Source: Chitinophaga sancti
GTDB lineage: Bacteria > Bacteroidota > Bacteroidia > Chitinophagales > Chitinophagaceae
Assembly: GCF_034087045.1 (NCBI RefSeq)
Contig: NZ_CP139247.1
Location: 6,040,001-6,104,000, forward strand
Direction of reading: 5' to 3'
Length of the DNA stretch: 64,000 bases
Under the pieces are notes generated by a model. That model ran no database searches, was not told the origin of the DNA, and saw only the letters and a list, made by a program, of their open reading frames with translations. Made by a program: the position numbers and the translations under genes. Position 1 is the first letter of the stretch; each line of letters begins with the position of its first letter. This document shows positions 55,191-63,038 of this stretch, one piece after another.

Positions 55191-55791
55191 ATAAATTGAA
55201 TATACAGTTCACGCCATATACGTTTGGCCTGTAACTGGTTAGCCCCTTCATATAGGTGAACTTGATTTCCAGGTTATGCCTGCGGCGATGCCCCATGCCT
55301 ATTCGGAAACCCGCATTACCAGTCACACCCAATGTACTGTTATCTGAAGTTTTGTAATTTCCATTGTCATCATAATAATTACTGTATTCATCGGTAGACA
55401 GGTGGTATCCATAACCCGCACCTGCAAAGAATCCCCATTTCTTATGGCCACCTTTCACGGCACCCGCTCCATAGTTGAAGTTCAGGATCACAGGAATATC
55501 CAGCATGAATCCAATGCTGCTCGTACTATTATAATAATAACCATCATAGGCATCTGACGAATACCCCCCGTTCACGCCAAAGCTAATAGGAATACCGACA
55601 GAAAAAGAGGTATTCTCCTGCTCAGCAAAAAACAAAGCCGGTGAATAGGTAAAGGTAAAATTGACTTTGGTATCCATGTACTGGGCATCTTCTACTGAGA
55701 TACCCGCACCAAAGCCATTCTTAAAATGTTGGGCAAAAGACGATTGCATGCACGATAAGGCTACGGTAGCCAGCAGTAAAACTTTTTTCAT
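55189..55791 (-). CDS. Outer-membrane beta-barrel protein (porin-like)
   Basis: 200 residues with signal peptide KKVLLLATVALSCMQSSFAQ. The chain alternates Tyr/Gly-rich strands (NGGYSSDAYDGYYYNSTSSI; GFFAGAGYGYHLSTDEYSNY) and ends VNCIFNL with a C-terminal aromatic strand, as in small Bacteroidetes PorT/OmpW-like barrels. Function unknown. A stand-alone gene. Confidence 0.75.
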   Translation of the reverse strand: MKKVLLLATVALSCMQSSFAQHFKNGFGAGISVEDAQYMDTKVNFTFTYSPALFFAEQENTSFSVGIPISFGVNGGYSSDAYDGYYYNSTSSIGFMLDIPVILNFNYGAGAVKGGHKKWGFFAGAGYGYHLSTDEYSNYYDDNGNYKTSDNSTLGVTGNAGFRIGMGHRRRHNLEIKFTYMKGLTSYRPNVYGVNCIFNL

Positions 55792-55862
55792 TTTTGGGTG
55801 TAGAGTATTGATTTATAATAAGTACGAAATTGTCCCGCCGCGCACATCCGGCTGTTTATGGA

Positions 55863-56126
55863 TCATGCCTTTGCATAATATGGCCGGAGTTCCACGTTAT
55901 AAACCTGGCTCCTGCATTTACGACGACACCTGTGCTTTGATATGTAATATTTTGGACGGCTCTGTGAAATGGCACGCCCGGTGAAACTCCCCAAATTAAA
56001 ACGGTTAGACCCGATGGGCTCACTTTCATTCGCGAAACAAACGTCTACCCAAAACTTAAACTGTTGGCCCACAATGGGTTGCATAAACAATTTGCCTAAG
56101 GCAAATAATAGCAATGTAGCTTTCAT
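55863..56126 (-). CDS. Possible small secreted Cys/Arg-rich protein
   Basis: 87 residues, with a signal-peptide-like start KATLLLFALGKLFMQPIVGQ. The mature part holds FKFWVDVCFANESEPIGSN and a basic KHRCRRKCRSQVYNVELRPY tail with three Cys. No family is recognised. It could be a decayed fragment of a larger envelope protein. Weak call: the length is near that of chance frames, and the divergent pirin gene starts 110 bp away. Confidence 0.35.
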   Translation of the reverse strand: MKATLLLFALGKLFMQPIVGQQFKFWVDVCFANESEPIGSNRFNLGSFTGRAISQSRPKYYISKHRCRRKCRSQVYNVELRPYYAKA

Positions 56127-56209
56127 ATATAGGTGTTAGGGTAAAACGGGCCTAAAGATATCAATTTTCTTAATCCAGATTAATGGTTTACTCAAGTAAA
56201 TAGTTCGAT

Positions 56210-56225
56210 ATTTGTTCCAACAAAT
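56210..56225. promoter_or_regulatory. Palindrome in front of the pirin gene cluster
   Basis: ATTTGTTCCAACAAAT: arms ATTTGTT and AACAAAT around CC, 10 bp before the first pirin start codon. It is a candidate operator for the detoxification cluster. Confidence 0.5.
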
Positions 56226-56235
56226 GAAATAAACA

Positions 56236-56952
56236 ATGGCAAAAACAATTCTTCATACAGCAACTACCAGAGGACATGCCGCACATGGCTGGCTCGATAG
56301 TCATCATACATTTAGTTTTGCAGGTTATTACAATCCTGACAGAATGCGGTTCGGCGCCCTTAGGGTATTGAACGACGATATCGTAGCCGGTGGGCGTGGT
56401 TTTGACACCCACCCACACGACAATATGGAAATCATCAGCATTCCCCTCGAAGGCGATCTGGAGCACAAGGATAACCTGGGTAACAAAATCATCATCAAAC
56501 AGGGTGACATACAGGTCATGAGCACCGGCACCGGGGTATTCCACAGTGAATACAACGCTAACGCCGACCGGCCGGCCAAGTTTCTTCAGATCTGGGTATT
56601 TCCAAACCAGCTGAATGTGACACCAAGGTATGACCAGATCACACCCGACCTGACACAAAAGAACCAGTTGCACCAGATCCTGAGCCCTGATCCTGACGAT
56701 GCAGGTACCTGGATTTACCAGGCTGCATGGTTCAACATAGGTCGCTTCGATAAGGACTTTTCTACCAACTATCATATTCAGCAACCAGGCAATGGCGTAT
56801 ATGCATTTGTGATTAAAGGCCGCTTCAACATAAACGGACAGGAACTGGATGCGAGAGATGGCTTTGGTATATGGGATACAGACAGTTTTTCGTTGACAGC
56901 TTTAGAAAGTGATGCGGAAATATTGCTGATGGATGTACCTTTAAAACCGTAA
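56236..56952 (+). CDS. Pirin family protein
   Basis: 238 residues, bicupin fold. Metal ligands of the N-terminal cupin: His59 and His61 in GFDTHPHDNMEIIS, and His/Glu in GTGVFHSEYN (about 103-105). Pirins bind Fe(II) and some have quercetinase activity. First gene of a same-strand cluster (pirin, nitroreductase, receiver-like, pirin, VOC dioxygenase, GNAT, esterase) that looks like a quinone/electrophile defence unit. It has its own upstream palindrome. Confidence 0.92.
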   Translation: MAKTILHTATTRGHAAHGWLDSHHTFSFAGYYNPDRMRFGALRVLNDDIVAGGRGFDTHPHDNMEIISIPLEGDLEHKDNLGNKIIIKQGDIQVMSTGTGVFHSEYNANADRPAKFLQIWVFPNQLNVTPRYDQITPDLTQKNQLHQILSPDPDDAGTWIYQAAWFNIGRFDKDFSTNYHIQQPGNGVYAFVIKGRFNINGQELDARDGFGIWDTDSFSLTALESDAEILLMDVPLKP

Positions 56953-57015
56953 ATTATACAAATACTAATCAGCCCCGCTAATAATGTGGGCTATAACTTT
57001 GCAAAATTCTCTTTT

Positions 57016-57594
57016 ATGCCATCATCAGTTAAGATCGCACAGACATCACACAAGGTATTGGATTTAATCAAAGAACGCTGGAGCCCCCGCTCCTACTCTG
57101 GTACGCCAGTGACAGAAGAAGAAATACTGACGATCCTGGAAGGTGCCAGCTGGGCGCCAAGTGCGAACAATTCACAACCATGGCGCTACGTATACGCATT
57201 AGCAGGTACTCCGGGTTTTGACAAACTGTATTCTGCACTGATGCCAGGCAACCAGCCATGGGCAAAGAATGCAGCTGCACTGGTACTGAGTATAGGTATC
57301 AAGGAACTGCCTGACCTGGAACAGAAGAATCACTACTATGCACACGATACAGGTATGAGCAACGCGTTCCTGCTGTTACAGGCAGATAGCATGGGCATCA
57401 ATGGTCACGTGATGGCAGGTTTCCACAAACAGCAAATTGCTGAATCACTGGAACTGCCGGCGACTGAAGAACCACTGGTGATCATCAGCCTGGGTCGCAG
57501 AGACGATGCGGAGAAACTGGAAGAACCTTACAAATCAAGAGAGCTGGCACCAAGAACACGTAAGCCACTGTCTGAATTTACCAAACTGGTTTAA
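57016..57594 (+). CDS. Nitroreductase family protein
   Basis: 192 residues from the ATG at 57016 (PSSVKIAQTSHKVLDLIKER). FMN-binding motif RWSPRSYSGTPVTEEEIL at the N-terminus, WAPSANNSQPWRYVYA (active-site block) and a C-terminal EEPLVIISLGRRDD. Similar to MhqN-type NAD(P)H nitroreductases/azoreductases that reduce quinones or nitro compounds. Second in the cluster, 63 bp after pirin 1. Confidence 0.9.
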   Translation: MPSSVKIAQTSHKVLDLIKERWSPRSYSGTPVTEEEILTILEGASWAPSANNSQPWRYVYALAGTPGFDKLYSALMPGNQPWAKNAAALVLSIGIKELPDLEQKNHYYAHDTGMSNAFLLLQADSMGINGHVMAGFHKQQIAESLELPATEEPLVIISLGRRDDAEKLEEPYKSRELAPRTRKPLSEFTKLV

Positions 57595-57605
57595 AACATT
57601 GCACT

Positions 57606-57917
57606 ATGACAACCGGGCATACTAACATACTGGCAATCGGACGCAATGAAGAGATCATGATAGTGATGCAGCGATTGCTGAATGCTCCTGAAGACTGGTC
57701 CGGACAGGCCGTGACAACAGATGAAGCAGCGTACGAAGCCTTACAAAACACACCATACGACATCATTTTATTGTGTGCAGGAATTTCTCATGAAGAGGAG
57801 ACAGCGCTGAGGGAACGGTTGTCAGCCCTTGCTCCTGCTGCCATCATCACCAGACATTATGGTGGTGGCAGCGGGTTGCTGAGGAACGAAATTTTATATC
57901 TTTTGGATCAGAGATAA
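57606..57917 (+). CDS. Receiver-like protein lacking the phospho-accepting Asp
   Basis: 103 residues: THTNILAIG-type NILAIGRNEEIMIVMQRLL, then PYDIILLCAGISHEEETALR and LAPAAIITRHYGGGSGLL. This follows the alpha/beta order of a response-regulator receiver, but the acidic residue that follows the DIILL strand is Cys (LLCAGI) where the phosphorylated Asp is expected, so it is likely a pseudo-receiver. It starts 11 bp after the nitroreductase stop. A decayed repeat of its 3' end follows. Confidence 0.6.
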   Translation: MTTGHTNILAIGRNEEIMIVMQRLLNAPEDWSGQAVTTDEAAYEALQNTPYDIILLCAGISHEEETALRERLSALAPAAIITRHYGGGSGLLRNEILYLLDQR

Positions 57918-58035
57918 ATGGGATGGTGACTGTCAGTTGATAAGAAACGAAATTTAATTGCTGTTAGATCTGAGATCAATTGGATAATGACAGGCACTTG
58001 CTGAAGAACGAAATTTAATTGCTGCTAGATAAATA
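57881..58035. repeat. Decayed 61-bp tandem repeats of the receiver-like gene 3' end
   Basis: GAACGAAATT-type anchors occur at 57885, 57946 and 58007, period 61 bp; each is followed by TTAATTGCTG or TTATATCTTT-like sequence and a GATCAGAGAT or GATCTGAGAT segment. The first copy is inside the 3' end of the receiver-like gene, so the copies look like duplications of its end that have diverged. Confidence 0.8.
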
Positions 58036-58042
58036 ATAAATT

Positions 58043-58891
58043 ATGAAAAAGGACATTACCCATATCCTGGCTGGCAGGAGCAAAAACATCACTGCTACGC
58101 AGACGGTGTTACAACCCCTGCCACATGCGGATTTCCGGTTTGCAAGCCCCTTTATCGTATTGCACCATGGCGGTCCTGATGTGATTCCAAAAGGATCTGA
58201 CAGCCGTATTCATCCGCATCCACACAGAGGTTTTTCACCTGTTACTTTTCAGCTACAGGGACAGGCCCACCATAAAGATAATTTTGGCAATGATCAGTTG
58301 CTGAATGCAGGAGATGCCCAGTGGATGTTTGCGGGGAAAGGGATTCTCCATAGCGAAGGCCCTTCAGAACAGGAACACCGCAATGGTGGTGTGGAGGAAA
58401 TTTTGCAGTTATGGGTGAATGTGCCTGCAGCAAATAAGTGGGATGATCCTAAATACCAGTTTGCCCCTAAATCAGCAATGCCAGTTGTATTGGATTATCT
58501 GAGATTGGTGAGTGGTAGTTTTGATGGTCAGACCGGTCCGGTAAACATTTCTTATACACCTGTGATATCCGCTGTGGGTGAGGTTCCAGCTGGAAAGACT
58601 TTAACATTTAATGTAGTCGCAAATTACTGGACGCTGGTATATATCGCCCATGGTAGTGTGAAAGTGAACGAGGTGACTGAAGTAGCAGAACATCATTTAA
58701 TTGTATTCGATAAAACAGGTGATGAATTTACCATCACCACTACGGAAGATACGCAACTGCTCTTCCTTTCCGGTCAAGTCATTGACGAGCCGGTAGCAGC
58801 AAAAGATAACTTTGTAATGAACACAATGGCAGATGTAGACCAGGCCATTGAAGATTATAAGAATGGTTTATTCGGCACCCTGAACTACTAG
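58043..58891 (+). CDS. Pirin family protein (second)
   Basis: 282 residues, bicupin. Ligands: HPHPHRGFSPVTFQL (three His, about 55-59) and GKGILHSEGPSEQEHRN (His-x-Glu). The C-terminal half is longer than in pirin 1, with ELPAG-like VPAGKTLTFNVVANYWTLVY. Both pirins in one cluster suggest successive steps or different substrates. Fourth gene of the unit. Confidence 0.92.
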   Translation: MKKDITHILAGRSKNITATQTVLQPLPHADFRFASPFIVLHHGGPDVIPKGSDSRIHPHPHRGFSPVTFQLQGQAHHKDNFGNDQLLNAGDAQWMFAGKGILHSEGPSEQEHRNGGVEEILQLWVNVPAANKWDDPKYQFAPKSAMPVVLDYLRLVSGSFDGQTGPVNISYTPVISAVGEVPAGKTLTFNVVANYWTLVYIAHGSVKVNEVTEVAEHHLIVFDKTGDEFTITTTEDTQLLFLSGQVIDEPVAAKDNFVMNTMADVDQAIEDYKNGLFGTLNY

Positions 58892-58947
58892 CCCTACCTT
58901 ATTGGCCGAAGGTTACAACATATTCAACTTTTAAAAAATCAACATTT

Positions 58948-59883
58948 ATGGAAGATAGAATCTTAGGATTGCACCACATTACTGCAATCGCGGACAACGC
59001 TAAGCGGAATCTTGACTTTTATACCAATATACTGGGAGTTCGGTTTGTAAAGAAGACCGTGAACTTCGACGATCCGGGTACTTACCATTTCTATTTTGGT
59101 AATGAAACAGGTACACCCGGCACTATTCTTACTTTCTTCCCATGGGAAGGCATTGGCAAAGGTACTACCGGCACCGGTATGGCTACCGAAATCGGGTATA
59201 CAGTACCTGAAGGCAGTCTTGAATTCTGGGCGGCACGCTTTAAAGAAAAAGGTGTGAAGCATGGTGAAATAGCAGAACGATTTGGAGAATTGTACCTTCC
59301 ACTGGAAGATCCGGATGGACTGAAACTGAACCTGATCGTACCTAAGAATGTGGACGATCGTAAAGCATGGGAAACTGCGGATGTAAAGGCGGCACATGCA
59401 ACAAAAGGTTTTCACAATGTAACTTTAAATTTACGTAGCATTGGCCCCACAGCAACTGTGTTGACTGAGATTTTAGGTTATCAGCCACAGGGTGTGGAAG
59501 GCAACAGGCATCGTTTTGTAACGGATGCAATTGGTAATGCGAATATTGTAGATCTTATTGAATCTCCAAAAGAAGCGGCAGGTAGAAATGCAGCCGGTAC
59601 CAATCACCACGTGGCTTTCCGTGTGGAGAATGATGAGATCCTGATGAAATTCCGTGAGAAAGTAATGAAGAAGGGATTGAACATTACGCCGAAGATTGAC
59701 AGGGATTATTTCTTCTCTCTTTACTTCAGAGAACCAGGTGGTGTGTTGTTTGAATTGGCGACAGATAATCCAGGTTTTACTGTGGATGAGCCGCTGGCAG
59801 AACTGGGACAGGATTTGAAGCTGCCTGCCCAGTACAGGGCCATGAGAGATGAAATTGAGAAAGTATTACCTGTTTTGAAATAA
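58948..59883 (+). CDS. Ring-cleaving dioxygenase of the VOC family (MhqO-like)
   Basis: 311 residues, two VOC modules. First module: LGLHHITAIADNAKRNLDFY (metal His), VKKTVNFDDPGTYHFYFGNE. Second: KGFHNVTLNLRSIGPTATVL, GTNHHVAFRVENDE (metal His) and PGGVLFELATDNPGF (metal Glu). This matches MhqO/MhqA-like enzymes that open hydroquinone-type rings in the quinone-resistance regulon. Fifth gene of the cluster, 56 bp after pirin 2. Confidence 0.92.
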   Translation: MEDRILGLHHITAIADNAKRNLDFYTNILGVRFVKKTVNFDDPGTYHFYFGNETGTPGTILTFFPWEGIGKGTTGTGMATEIGYTVPEGSLEFWAARFKEKGVKHGEIAERFGELYLPLEDPDGLKLNLIVPKNVDDRKAWETADVKAAHATKGFHNVTLNLRSIGPTATVLTEILGYQPQGVEGNRHRFVTDAIGNANIVDLIESPKEAAGRNAAGTNHHVAFRVENDEILMKFREKVMKKGLNITPKIDRDYFFSLYFREPGGVLFELATDNPGFTVDEPLAELGQDLKLPAQYRAMRDEIEKVLPVLK

Positions 59884-59979
59884 ATAATATGGGCAGGGAA
59901 TAGTTGTTGACCAGGTAATACTTTGCTATTGGAAGGTACTACCTGGTTAGCAAACACGCCCTCTTTTAAAACAATTGTT

Positions 59980-60273
59980 ATGGAAGAAGTTGTAATCAGG
60001 CTTAACCAGAAAAATCATGGTGCTTTTTACCTGATGCTGGATAACGAACAGGTAGGTGAAATGATGATTGGGATAGATGGAGAAGTGCTTACTGCCTTTC
60101 ACACTGAAATACATCATACACAGGAAGGTAAAGGACTGGCCAAACACCTGCTGGATGCGATGGTAGCTTATGCCAGGGAGCATAAACTGAAGGTAAGACC
60201 TTTGTGTATGTATGTACTGGCACAGTTTAAAAGACATCCGGAAGAATATGCAGATATCTGGTTGCAGCAATAA
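59980..60273 (+). CDS. GNAT-fold N-acetyltransferase (YidJ/Acetyltransf_CG type)
   Basis: 97 residues from the ATG at 59980 (EEVVIRLNQKNHGAFYLMLD). HTEIHHTQEGKGLAKHLLDA (acetyl-CoA loop GKGLA) and VRPLCMYVLAQFKRHPEEYA (the conserved Cys of PF14542 in PLC). A small single-domain acetyltransferase, cytosolic. Sixth in the cluster. Confidence 0.85.
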   Translation: MEEVVIRLNQKNHGAFYLMLDNEQVGEMMIGIDGEVLTAFHTEIHHTQEGKGLAKHLLDAMVAYAREHKLKVRPLCMYVLAQFKRHPEEYADIWLQQ

Positions 60274-60323
60274 AGAACAGTTATGAAAAAGGGCAACCTT
60301 TTTCAGCAAAAAAGGAGACAATA

Positions 60324-60944
60324 ATGACACATCAGAAAAATATAGTGACGGCAGGAGTGCCGCTCTCACAGGCAAAGAAGGCCCTGATCATGATACATGG
60401 ACGTGGGGCGGGTGCACAGGACATCATTTCTCTGGCTACTTATCTGAATGTAGGTGATTATGCATTGCTTGCCCCACAGGCAAGTGGGCATACCTGGTAT
60501 CCTTATTCATTTATGGCGCCGGTAGCGCAGAATGAACCGGGATTGAGCAGTGCTATTAGTATATTGGAATCTATTGTAGCCGATGTGATTGCCGCAGGCA
60601 TTCCGGCATCCAACATCTACTTCCTGGGCTTTTCACAAGGGGCCTGTCTTACGTTGGAATACGTAACCCGTCATGCACAGCAGTATGGTGGCGTAGTGGC
60701 GTTCACCGGGGGTTTGATTGGCGCTTCTTTAGAGATGTCTAATTATAAGGGAGACTTTGCCGGCACACCTGTGTTCATCGGCAGCAGCGATCCGGATATG
60801 CATGTACCGGTGACAAGGGTTCGTGAAAGTGAAACGATCATGAAAACAATGGGCGCGGATATAACTGTAAAAGTATATCCGGGTATGGGCCACACCGTGA
60901 GCCAGGATGAGGTGGAAACCGCGAATGCATTGGTATTTAAATAA
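60324..60944 (+). CDS. Alpha/beta hydrolase, phospholipase/carboxylesterase (MhqD-like)
   Basis: 206 residues. Catalytic triad: Ser104 in LGFSQGACLTL, Asp in GSSDPDMHVP (about 153-157) and His in YPGMGHTVSQDE (about 190-195). HGRGAGAQDIISLATYL forms the oxyanion region. Homologous to MhqD of the methylhydroquinone regulon and to YpfH. Last gene of the cluster; the convergent Crp-like gene follows with 65 bp between stops. Confidence 0.9.
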   Translation: MTHQKNIVTAGVPLSQAKKALIMIHGRGAGAQDIISLATYLNVGDYALLAPQASGHTWYPYSFMAPVAQNEPGLSSAISILESIVADVIAAGIPASNIYFLGFSQGACLTLEYVTRHAQQYGGVVAFTGGLIGASLEMSNYKGDFAGTPVFIGSSDPDMHVPVTRVRESETIMKTMGADITVKVYPGMGHTVSQDEVETANALVFK

Positions 60945-61009
60945 GCCCGGGAGCCACTTGTATAGGTATCTTCTGGTATTAAGTAAGGTACAAGCTATAC
61001 ACAAACTCT

Positions 61010-61591
61010 TTATGGCTTTTTAAACATCGTGCTCCTTACCTTACTGAGAAACTCTGGTGATACACCAATATATCGCGCTATCTGGTGTTGAGGTACCCGC
61101 TGTACGATTTGAGGGTACTTGTCAATAAAAGCCAGATAGCGCTCTTCAGCCGTCTGGGTAAGCGTTGCATAAAATCGTTGTTGCATTACGCCCAGTGAGC
61201 GCTGTACCAACATACGAAACACCTTTTCGAAGGCAGGGATCACATCAAAAAGGATCTTCTTATTTTCATAATTAATGATGAGCAGCTCACTATCTTCCAG
61301 CGTTTCTATATTCTGTGTGGAAGGTTGTTGTTCCGAAAAAGAGCTGAGGTCACTGACCCACCACCCTTCTACAGCAAAGTTCAATATCGTCTCTGTACCG
61401 CTTTTATCTACATAATAGGTACGGATACATCCTTTCAGGATGAATGCTTCAAACTGACAGATCTCCCCTTCTCTAAGCAGGAATTGTTTTTTCTTTACCT
61501 TTTTGAATGTTAAAAGGGAATGAAAGATTTCCGTTTCCTCAGAAGTGAGTTTTATATATTTCGAGACAAACTGGTCAAGTGCTTCAAACAT
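61010..61591 (-). CDS. Crp/Fnr family transcriptional regulator
   Basis: 193 residues. Cyclic-nucleotide-binding-like beta roll (about 10-125; KKKQFLLREGEICQFEAFIL), then a C-terminal helix-turn-helix (about 145-190; VPQHQIARYIGVSPEFLSKV). No obvious Cys cluster as in Fnr, so the effector is unknown. Position beside the detoxification cluster makes it the most likely local regulator, acting perhaps at the ATTTGTT-CC-AACAAAT palindrome; this is inference. Confidence 0.9.
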   Translation of the reverse strand: MFEALDQFVSKYIKLTSEETEIFHSLLTFKKVKKKQFLLREGEICQFEAFILKGCIRTYYVDKSGTETILNFAVEGWWVSDLSSFSEQQPSTQNIETLEDSELLIINYENKKILFDVIPAFEKVFRMLVQRSLGVMQQRFYATLTQTAEERYLAFIDKYPQIVQRVPQHQIARYIGVSPEFLSKVRSTMFKKP

Positions 61592-61600
61592 GGGGCAAAT

Positions 61601-62752
61601 TTAAACCACCCCGGCCAGATTTCGCATATATTCAGTGGGAGTTTGCCCGGTAATCTTTTTAAAGTACTGGTTGAAGCTGGATTTGGCTTTGAAGCCACAG
61701 TCGAAGGCGATGGTCAGCACATTAACAGGGAGGTTTCGGCTGGTCATGAACTGTAGTTTCTCAATAGCATGGCTGATGCGCCATTCATTTATAAACTGAT
61801 AGAAGGATTTTTCGGCAAAGGCATTGAGTGCTTCGGAGATGTGGTATTTGCTGATGCCTACGCTGGCAGCGAGTTTGTCGAGGTTGAGATCGGCGTCGGT
61901 GTACAGGCGGGTTTGTCGGAGGTACTGGTCTAGTTTGGATAGGATCTCCTGGTGATCGGCGGCAGAAAGAGAGGTTTTGCGGGGAATGGGAACAACGGAG
62001 GTCAAAGAAGTAATTGGTTCAGTTAGTGCCAGGAAATTGACTGATTCAACGGAGCCTACCGGTTCTCCTTCCATTTTTATTGCAGGAATCTGAATCTGCG
62101 TTTGCAACCCTGCATACTTATACCTTATAATAATAACCGAAACAATCAACAAACAAGTATACACCAGCGCCCTGCAAAGGATCATATCACCCGGCTGCGC
62201 CCTTTTAAATAAAAACACCAAGGCTACCAGATAGATAGCCCAAAAAAGGTACGCCACCCACTCTATCAACCTCCGCTCCTGCGGCCTGTTTTGCAGATGC
62301 TTCCGCGCAATATTATAAGCCAGCAAAGTACAATACGCTGAAAACGTTACCGTCGTCCACGTGGTCGCATTATTATATATATTCAACGCAGCATACCCCG
62401 CCTCCTGACTAAAAGACAATACACAAATCACCGTCAGGTACCCCACAGCCCCCAATATAAACGGCAAAAACACATACCACCTCGTAGCCGGAATAAACGC
62501 CTCATTCTTCACCTTCATCGCATATAAATATAACAACGGCGCATAGCAAAACCCGATAAACGTATTCATCTGGTACCGCACATGCCCATCATTCACAAAG
62601 TTGAAAATATAAAACTTCGTCGCCAGATGCGCCGCAATACAAAACAACAACAGTATCAATAGCCCATCCGCCTTACTCCTCAACTTATTCGTGAGCAGTA
62701 ACAACGAGGCTGTAATTGCCTGAAAAGTGCCTATAGCGATAACGTAGATCAT
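61601..62752 (-). CDS. AraC family regulator with membrane-embedded N-terminus
   Basis: 383 residues from the ATG at 62752 (a TTG three codons up is an alternative). Seven hydrophobic segments cover the first 210 residues (IYVIAIGTFQAITASLLLLT; FCYAPLLYLYAMKV), then a linker and a C-terminal AraC HTH (about 275-383): LDKLAASVGISKYHISEALN and NVLTIAFDCGFKAKSSFNQY, ending KKITGQTPTEYMRNLAG. A membrane-bound regulator that senses an envelope signal. It begins 9 bp after the Crp-like gene on the same strand. Confidence 0.9.
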   Translation of the reverse strand: MIYVIAIGTFQAITASLLLLTNKLRSKADGLLILLLFCIAAHLATKFYIFNFVNDGHVRYQMNTFIGFCYAPLLYLYAMKVKNEAFIPATRWYVFLPFILGAVGYLTVICVLSFSQEAGYAALNIYNNATTWTTVTFSAYCTLLAYNIARKHLQNRPQERRLIEWVAYLFWAIYLVALVFLFKRAQPGDMILCRALVYTCLLIVSVIIIRYKYAGLQTQIQIPAIKMEGEPVGSVESVNFLALTEPITSLTSVVPIPRKTSLSAADHQEILSKLDQYLRQTRLYTDADLNLDKLAASVGISKYHISEALNAFAEKSFYQFINEWRISHAIEKLQFMTSRNLPVNVLTIAFDCGFKAKSSFNQYFKKITGQTPTEYMRNLAGVV

Positions 62753-63038
62753 GCCGGACAAATGTAAAAATCCAATGTTACCGTCATGTTAATTGCATGC
62801 TTACATCCAGCGAAAACAAACTTTCACCTGCTATTAAAAATGCCTGCTCCGGCAGGGGGCTCACTTTGATCAGCTAACTGTTATACAACTGGTAACAATT
62901 CCTTAACCCAACTTAACCATTTGAATTTCAATATTTGTACGTTCGTTTAGACTAAAAAACACGACCCGCAGTACTATTAGTTCGAGCCGGTCGAGGGAGA
63001 AATTTCCAGCATAGACCTTTGAGGAAAATTACCGATTT
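62753..63038. other. Divergent promoter region
   Basis: 286 bp between the AraC-type gene and the TonB-dependent receptor gene. A TATTTG near 62933 resembles part of the -7 consensus; a well-placed -33 element was not identified. No repeats seen. Confidence 0.5.

Noticed and set aside
57881..58035. CRISPR-like or att-like repeats considered.
   Set aside because: The 61-bp units are copies of a gene end, not repeat-spacer units, and no integrase is near.
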